Assembly: GCF_000723405.1 (NCBI RefSeq)
Contig: NZ_CCAE010000002.1
Span: 237,970 to 301,969, forward strand
Source of the DNA: Hydrogenophaga intermedia
GTDB taxonomy: Bacteria > Pseudomonadota > Gammaproteobacteria > Burkholderiales > Burkholderiaceae_C
Length of the DNA: 64,000 bases
Direction: 5' to 3'
In this document: one piece after another, positions 59,017-64,000 of the stretch
Position numbering within the stretch: the first letter of the stretch is position 1
Layout: every line of letters starts with the position of its first letter
Position numbers and translations under genes: made by a program
The notes under the pieces: generated by a model
What the model saw: the letters and a program-made list of their open reading frames with translations, nothing else
What the model was told of the DNA's origin: nothing
Databases searched by the model: none

Positions 59017-61890
59017 TCAGCCCGTGTTGCGCAGGCCCGCCGCGATGCCGTTGATGGCGATGTGGATACCACGCTTGGCCCGGCCTTCGTCGTCGGCACT
59101 CAGCGTGCCCGCCCGGTGCCGGCGGATGAGCTCGACCTGCAGGTGGTGCAGCGGGTCGATGTAGGGGAATCGGTGTTCGATGGAACGGCGCAAGGCCAGG
59201 TTGCCGGCCAGCCGTTCGCGCTCGCCCGTGATGAGCGCCAGCGCCTCGGCCGTGCGCTGCCACTCGGCCTCGATGGCCTTGAACACGCGCTGGCGCAGGG
59301 CCTTGTCTTCCACCAGTTCGGCGTACAGCGAGGCCAGGGCCAGGTCGCTCTTGGCCAGCACCATGTCCATGTTGGACAGCAGGGTGTTGAAGAAGGGCCA
59401 GTCGCGCTGCATGCGCTTGAGCAGCGCGGTGTTCTTCGGATCCGCTTTCACGAAACCCTGCACCGCCGAGCCGAAGCCGTACCAGCCCGGCAGCGTGAGC
59501 CGGCACTGCCCCCAGCTGAAGCCCCAGGGGATGGCGCGCAGGTCCTCGATGCGGCCCGTGGCCTTGCGACTGGCCGGGCGCGAGCCGATGTTGAGTTCGG
59601 CGATCTCGCGGATCGGCGTGGCGCTGAAGAAGTAGTCGGCGAAGCGCGGCGTGTCGTACACCAGCGCGCGGTAGGCGGCCATGCTGGCCTGCGACAGCGC
59701 CTCGGCTGCTGCCAGGAAGGCGGGCGACGCGTCCTTGGTGGGCTGCAGCAGCGTGGCCTCCAGCGTGGCGGCCACCAGGGTTTCCAGGTTGCGGCGGCCG
59801 ATCTCGGGGTTGGCGTACTTGGCGCCGATCACCTCGCCCTGTTCGGTCAGGCGGATCTGCCCGCGCACCGTGCCCGGCGGCTGCGCCAGGATGGCCTGGT
59901 AGCTGGGGCCGCCACCGCGCCCCACGGTGCCGCCGCGGCCGTGGAACATGCGCAGACCGATCGGCCGAACAGAGCCCCCACGCTTCCCCGCTGCGCGTGG
60001 TCCGCTGCCCCCCGAGGGGGCTGATTCGCCTTGGGGCGGCCCGGCGGCGAATCCTTCCTTGCCGGCGTTCAACTCGTCGAACAAGGCCACCAGCGCCGTC
60101 TCGGCCTGGTAGAGCGACCAGTTGCTGGTGAAGATGCCGCCGTCCTTGTTGCTGTCGGAATAGCCGAGCATCACGTCCTGTTCGCCATAGCCGTCGGCGG
60201 CGCCGCGCTGCACCATGGCGCGCACACCGGGCAGGGCGTAGTACTCGCGCAGGATGGGCGCGGCGTTGCGCAGGTCCTCGATGGTCTCGAACAGCGGCAC
60301 CACGATCAGGTCTGCCACCGCGCCGTCGTTCAGCGTGCCGTGCAGCAGCCCGGCCTCCTTTTGCAGCACCAGCACCTCGAGCAGGTCGCTCACGGTTTCG
60401 GTGTGGCTGATGATGGCGTGACGGATGGCCTGGGCGCCGAAGCGCTCGCGCCCGCGCTTTGCGGCTTCGAAGATGGCGAGTTCGCCGCGGGTGTGATCGC
60501 TGTAGCCGGCCCCGGGCACGCGCAGCGGGCGCACGTCGTCCAGGGTGCGCAGCAGCACGGTGCGCTTGGCGGTTTCGTCGAGCGCGCTGTAGTCGGGTGC
60601 CAGGCGCGCGGTGGCCAGCAGCTCGGCCACCGCGATCTCATGCTGGTCGGAGCTTTGCCGCAGGTCGATGGTGGCGAGGTGGAAGCCGAACACCTCCACC
60701 GCGCGGATCAAGCCGCTCAGGCGCATGTCGACCAGCGCCTCGCCGTGGTGGGCGCGCAGCGAGGCTTCGATGGTGCGCAGATCGGCCAGAAAGTCGGCGG
60801 CGCGGGCGTACGGGTCCTGCGGTGCCACGGCGTGGCGCGCGGCCTCGCCGCCGGTGAGCGCGGTGAGGGTGGCCGCCAGCCGCGCGTAGATGCCGGTGAG
60901 CGCGCGCCGGTAGGGCTCGTCCTGCCGGTGCGCGTTGGTGTCGGGCGATCGGGCGGCCAGGGCCTGCATGGCCTCACCCGCGCCCACCAGCATGCCCGAC
61001 ATGGAGAGCTCGCCGCCCAGCAAGTGCACCTGCGTGAGCAGGTGACGCAGCGCCACCTCGGCCTGGCGCTGCAGGGCGAGTTCCAATGTGCCGGCCGTGA
61101 CGTTGGGGTTGCCATCGCGGTCGCCGCCGATCCACTGGCCCATGCGCAGGAAGGGCGCCACGGGGCGGCCGAGGCCGGCCTCCAGCTCGGCGTAGAGGCG
61201 CGGGATCTCGGGCAGGAAGGTGCTCTCGTAGTAGCTCAGCGCGTTCTCGATCTCGTCGGCCACGGTGAGCTTGGTGAAGCGCAGCAGGCGCGTCTGCCAG
61301 AGCTGGGTCACGCGCGCGCGCAGTTGCGCGTCGATGGCGGTTTGCTCGCGCGGCGAGGCTTCGTCGCGCGCCGTCAGCAGGCGCGCGATGGCGCGCTCGG
61401 CGTCGAGGATGCTCTTGCGCTGCACCTCGGTGGGGTGGGCGGTGAGCACGGGCGACAGGTGCGCCTCGGCCAGCGTGCGGGCCACCTGCGCAGGGGCGAT
61501 GCCCGCCTCGCGCAGCCGCTGCAGGGCCAGCGCCAGGCTGCCGGTCTGCGATCGCTCGCCCGCGCGCTCGTGCACGGCGCGGCGGCGGATGTGGTGGCGG
61601 TCTTCCGCCAGGTTGGCCAGGTGGCTGAAGTAGGTGAAAGCGCGGATGACGCTCACTGTCTGGTCGGCGCTGAGCGACTTCAGCAGCTTCTTGAGCGCCT
61701 TGTCGGCCGAGCGGTCGTCGTCGCGCCGGAACGCCACCGAGAGCTGGCGGATGCGCTCGATGAGATCGAAGGCTACCTTGCCCTCCTGCTCACGGATCAC
61801 ATCGCCCAGGATGCGGCCGAGCAGGCGGATGTCGAGGATGAGGGGCTGGTCCTTGTCGCGGCGGGCGGCGCCCGTGGTCGATCGGCTCAT
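59017..61890 (-). CDS. ppc: Phosphoenolpyruvate carboxylase with an in-frame repeat insertion
   Basis: 957 residues. Converts PEP and bicarbonate to oxaloacetate (anaplerosis). Catalytic His region [13 protein letters not shown] near 150, Arg-containing [10 protein letters not shown] near 590 and glycine loop [14 protein letters not shown] near 648, ending in the conserved NTG. Between DELNA and PIGLRMFHG about 33 residues (codons 59965-60063) are extra: [20 protein letters not shown], then [13 protein letters not shown]. The DNA of this insert contains CCCCCCGAGGGGG and CCTTGGGGCGGCC, the sequence type of a palindromic intergenic repeat of comamonads. The frame is kept, and the insert falls in a surface-loop position just before the active-site loop. 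Confidence 0.96.
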   Translation of the reverse strand: MSRSTTGAARRDKDQPLILDIRLLGRILGDVIREQEGKVAFDLIERIRQLSVAFRRDDDRSADKALKKLLKSLSADQTVSVIRAFTYFSHLANLAEDRHHIRRRAVHERAGERSQTGSLALALQRLREAGIAPAQVARTLAEAHLSPVLTAHPTEVQRKSILDAERAIARLLTARDEASPREQTAIDAQLRARVTQLWQTRLLRFTKLTVADEIENALSYYESTFLPEIPRLYAELEAGLGRPVAPFLRMGQWIGGDRDGNPNVTAGTLELALQRQAEVALRHLLTQVHLLGGELSMSGMLVGAGEAMQALAARSPDTNAHRQDEPYRRALTGIYARLAATLTALTGGEAARHAVAPQDPYARAADFLADLRTIEASLRAHHGEALVDMRLSGLIRAVEVFGFHLATIDLRQSSDQHEIAVAELLATARLAPDYSALDETAKRTVLLRTLDDVRPLRVPGAGYSDHTRGELAIFEAAKRGRERFGAQAIRHAIISHTETVSDLLEVLVLQKEAGLLHGTLNDGAVADLIVVPLFETIEDLRNAAPILREYYALPGVRAMVQRGAADGYGEQDVMLGYSDSNKDGGIFTSNWSLYQAETALVALFDELNAGKEGFAAGPPQGESAPSGGSGPRAAGKRGGSVRPIGLRMFHGRGGTVGRGGGPSYQAILAQPPGTVRGQIRLTEQGEVIGAKYANPEIGRRNLETLVAATLEATLLQPTKDASPAFLAAAEALSQASMAAYRALVYDTPRFADYFFSATPIREIAELNIGSRPASRKATGRIEDLRAIPWGFSWGQCRLTLPGWYGFGSAVQGFVKADPKNTALLKRMQRDWPFFNTLLSNMDMVLAKSDLALASLYAELVEDKALRQRVFKAIEAEWQRTAEALALITGERERLAGNLALRRSIEHRFPYIDPLHHLQVELIRRHRAGTLSADDEGRAKRGIHIAINGIAAGLRNTG
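59965..60063. repeat. GC-rich palindromic repeat inserted in ppc
   Basis: 99 bases that interrupt the normal ppc alignment in frame. Features are GAGCCCCCACGCTTCCC, TGCGCGTGG, GCTGCCCCCCGAGGGGGC and CCTTGGGGCGGCCCGGCGGCG. From memory, similar blocks are scattered between genes in Acidovorax, Variovorax and relatives; I cannot run the comparison here. Confidence 0.65.
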
Positions 61891-62040
61891 GTCGGGCGTG
61901 CCTTGACGGAAGGCTCACGGAGAGTGGGGGGAAAGGGCCATGCTAGCATCGCCCGCACCCTGTTCCGGTTCCGAAACGGGTACCGAATTTTTCGCGTCGC
62001 GCGCGCCGTCAGCCGGGCGTCAGTCCCCCCGAATTTCCCC

Positions 62041-62976
62041 ATGTCTTCGCCCCTGGCCATCACCATCGCCACCCGCGAGAGCCGGCTCGCCTTGTGGCAG
62101 GCCCACCATGTGCAGTCCCTGTTGGCATCGCGCGGCCACCGCGTCGAACTGCTGGGCATGACGACTCTGGGCGATCAGATCCTCGACCGCACGCTGTCCA
62201 AGGTGGGTGGCAAGGGCCTGTTCGTGAAAGAACTCGAGCACGCTCTCGCCGATGGCCGCGCCGACATCGCCGTGCACTCGCTCAAGGACGTCCCGATGGA
62301 GCTGCCCGAGGGCTTCGCGCTCGCCTGCGTGATGGAGCGCGAGGACCCGCGCGACGCCTGGGTCTCGCCGCACGCGGCGGGCCTGGCCGATCTGCCCCCA
62401 GGCGCGGTGGTGGGCACCTCCAGCCTGCGCCGCGTCGTGCTGCTGCGCGAGGCGCTGGCCGCCATCGGCCGCGCCGACGTGCGCATCGAACCCCTGCGCG
62501 GCAACCTCGACACGCGCCTGCGCAAGCTCGACGAAGGCCAGTACCACGCCATCGTGCTCGCCGCCGCCGGCCTCAAGCGCCTGGGCCTGGGCGATCGCAT
62601 CCGCGCCATCTTCGAGCCCGCGCAGTCGCTGCCGGCGGCAGGGCAGGGCGCGCTGGGCATCGAGGTGCGCGCCGACCGCGCCGACCTGATCGAGGCCCTG
62701 CAACCGCTGGTGCATCAGGCCACCTGGCTGCGCGTGGCGGCCGAGCGCGCCGTCTCGCGTGCCATGGGCGGCAGTTGTTCCATGCCATTGGCCGCCCACG
62801 CCGAGTGGCTGGGCGAGCGCCTGTGGCTGCGCACCGCCTGGGGTGAGCCCGAGGGCGCGAGCGCCCTGGTGCGCGCCGAGGGCACCGCCTCGGTGGCCAG
62901 CCTGGACGAGGCCGAGGCCCTGGGCACACGCGTGGCCGCTGCCCTGCGCGCCGCGGGCGCACAGGGCGGGGAGTGA
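62041..62976 (+). CDS. hemC: Porphobilinogen deaminase (hydroxymethylbilane synthase)
   Basis: 311 residues from ATG 62041 ([20 protein letters not shown]). Polymerises four porphobilinogen units in haem synthesis. Family motifs: [80 protein letters not shown] and the cofactor cysteine in [14 protein letters not shown] near residue 250. Divergent from ppc; followed by hemD after four bases. Confidence 0.97.
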   Translation: MSSPLAITIATRESRLALWQAHHVQSLLASRGHRVELLGMTTLGDQILDRTLSKVGGKGLFVKELEHALADGRADIAVHSLKDVPMELPEGFALACVMEREDPRDAWVSPHAAGLADLPPGAVVGTSSLRRVVLLREALAAIGRADVRIEPLRGNLDTRLRKLDEGQYHAIVLAAAGLKRLGLGDRIRAIFEPAQSLPAAGQGALGIEVRADRADLIEALQPLVHQATWLRVAAERAVSRAMGGSCSMPLAAHAEWLGERLWLRTAWGEPEGASALVRAEGTASVASLDEAEALGTRVAAALRAAGAQGGE

Positions 62977-62980
62977 GCCT

Positions 62981-63808
62981 TTGAGCGCGAAGGCCGCGCA
63001 CGCCATCGACCGCGTCATCGTCACGCGCCCCGAGCCCGAGGCGGCTCGCTGGGTCGAGTCGCTGCGCGAACGCGGCTGGGCCGCCGAGGCCTGGCCGCTC
63101 TTGCGCATCGCCGAACCGGCCGACGGCCCCGCGCTGGAGCGCCTGCGCACATGGCGCGTGGCCTGGCCGAAACAGGATGCGCTGATGTTCGTCAGCAGCG
63201 CCGCCGTGCAACGCTTCTTCGCCGAGCCCGTGGCGCCCCCGAACGCCCACACGCGCTTCTGGGCCCCAGGCCCCGGCACCGCGCGCGCGCTGCTGCAGGC
63301 CTTGTGGCCGCTGGGCGTGGGCGAGGACCGCATCGACACGCCACCGCCGGCGGCCGACCAATTCGACTCCGAGCACCTGTGGCCCGTGGTGCGTGGACAG
63401 CTCGCGCCGGGCAGGCGCGTGCTGGTGGTGCGCGGCACCAGCGAGGGGGCCGAGGGCGATCCGTCCGGCCAGGGGCGCGACTGGCTCATCGAACAATGCC
63501 GCCAGGCCGGCGCCGAGGTCGAGGCCTGTGTGGCCTACCGGCGCGAGCGCGTGGTGCCCACCGAGGCCGACAGCGAGCGCCTGCGGGCCGCCAGCGGCCC
63601 CGCCACCGTGTGGCTGTTCAGCAGCAGCGAAGCCGTGCAGGCGCTGAAAGGCCACTGGCCTGCCGATGCGCGGGCGGTGGCGTTGGCCACGCACCCGCGC
63701 ATCGCCGACGCGGCGAGGGCCCTGGGGTTCGCGCGCGTGATCCGTTGCCGTCCTACATTGGCCGACGTGGGGCGCGGCCTAGAATCCTGGGCATCCGCCT
63801 CGCCATGA
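62981..63808 (+). CDS. hemD: Uroporphyrinogen-III synthase
   Basis: 275 residues assuming the TTG at 62981 (MSAKAAHAIDRVIVTRPEPE), four bases after hemC; no ATG is available near the expected start, and the frame further upstream lies within hemC. Cyclises hydroxymethylbilane with inversion of ring D. The diverse HemD family is recognised by VIVTRPEPEAARWVESLRER, LMFVSSAAVQRFF, RVLVVRGTSEGAEGDP with GRDWLIEQCRQAGAEVEACV, and TVWLFSSSEAVQAL. Its stop overlaps the start of the next frame (ATGA). Confidence 0.92.
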   Translation: MSAKAAHAIDRVIVTRPEPEAARWVESLRERGWAAEAWPLLRIAEPADGPALERLRTWRVAWPKQDALMFVSSAAVQRFFAEPVAPPNAHTRFWAPGPGTARALLQALWPLGVGEDRIDTPPPAADQFDSEHLWPVVRGQLAPGRRVLVVRGTSEGAEGDPSGQGRDWLIEQCRQAGAEVEACVAYRRERVVPTEADSERLRAASGPATVWLFSSSEAVQALKGHWPADARAVALATHPRIADAARALGFARVIRCRPTLADVGRGLESWASASP

Positions 63809-64000
63809 ACGCACCCGACAACGACACCGCGCCCGTGGCGGCCCCCGCGCCCAGCGCCCGCCCCCCGGGGGGCGCGGGGCCCGGGAAAAAAAGGGGGCCG
63901 GGGGAGCCCCGGGGGCCTTGCCCCCGCCGCAAGGCAGACGTGGGCGTGTTGGCCGACACCATGGACACCAGCGGCCTGCACGCCATGCCGCTGGCCGACG
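63805..64000 (+). CDS. Start of a hemX-like gene, running into low-complexity sequence
   Basis: ATG 63805 shares ATGA with hemD. The first residues, MNAPDNDTAPVAAPAPSARP, match the Pro/Ala-rich N terminus usual for HemX, the membrane protein that follows hemD. From about 63860 the DNA becomes runs of G and C with a seven-A tract, and the expected membrane helix does not appear. The rest of the gene is beyond the window. Either the 5' end is disrupted or the sequence is unreliable here. Confidence 0.4.
   Translation, partial: MNAPDNDTAPVAAPAPSARPPGGAGPGKKRGPGEPRGPCPRRKADVGVLADTMDTSGLHAMPLAD

Noticed and set aside
60031..62040. Plus-strand extension giving hemC a 660-residue N-terminal addition
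   Set aside because: The extension is antisense to ppc; real HemC homology begins at the ATG at 62041.

Overview
The window is GC-rich, densely coded DNA from a betaproteobacterium, most likely Burkholderiales/Comamonadaceae (Hydrogenophaga-like). The evidence is gene content and order: ppc-hemC-hemD, trpS with an M50 protease and a YciO-type protein, Bug-type TTT binding protein, SlyX, and a GC-rich palindromic repeat of the kind scattered through comamonad genomes. Genus assignment is inference.

Layout. 1-11.6 kb is ordinary chromosome: the 3' part of a cyclic beta-1,2-glucan synthetase, a small stress/envelope operon (PRC-barrel, BON lipoprotein, tiny glycine-zipper protein), two tandem Crp/Fnr regulators, a PAS-only protein, nhaA and a GlsB-type membrane protein. 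11.8-15.3 kb is nearly gene-free: a decayed tRNA-Ser 3' end with its terminator, seven copies of an unusual triple GGTTCCC element, a tandem repeat of about 252 bp, a frameshifted remnant of a molybdopterin oxidoreductase operon and an orphan HipB-like regulator. 15.4-30.5 kb is catabolic: an exported amidohydrolase with AraC and LysR regulators, pirin and isochorismatase-like genes, then a leftward CoA-dependent degradation operon (TTT binding protein, SDR, two enoyl-CoA hydratases, acyl-CoA dehydrogenase, acyl-CoA ligase, Asp/Glu racemase-like enzyme) under a divergent LysR with a perfect 11-bp palindrome in its promoter.

At about 30.5 kb a thiolase gene is cut and a defence island begins (30.5-48.8 kb). 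It holds (a) a Gabija-like OLD-nuclease/UvrD-helicase pair with a DUF2971 gene, divergent from a DNA methyltransferase and a probable restriction endonuclease, and (b) a seven-gene leftward locus: WYL regulator, two small proteins, a small membrane hydrolase-like protein, an AddB-like nuclease, an AddA-like helicase-nuclease and a CoiA-like zinc-finger nuclease. I do not recognise (b) as a named system; it is my main candidate for an undescribed one.

49.3-51.3 kb holds slyX, a complete IS3-family element with 4-bp target duplication, and an intact tRNA-Ser(CGA). The tRNA 3' end plus terminator is repeated in the same orientation 39.4 kb to the left, which could mark the ends of a large island, although no integrase is present. 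51.4-64 kb returns to ordinary chromosome: a two-component pair, trpS, rseP-like protease, yciO-like, two tandem EamA transporters, an rnm-like PHP phosphatase, ppc (with an in-frame repeat insertion), hemC, hemD and the start of a hemX-like gene running into odd low-complexity sequence.
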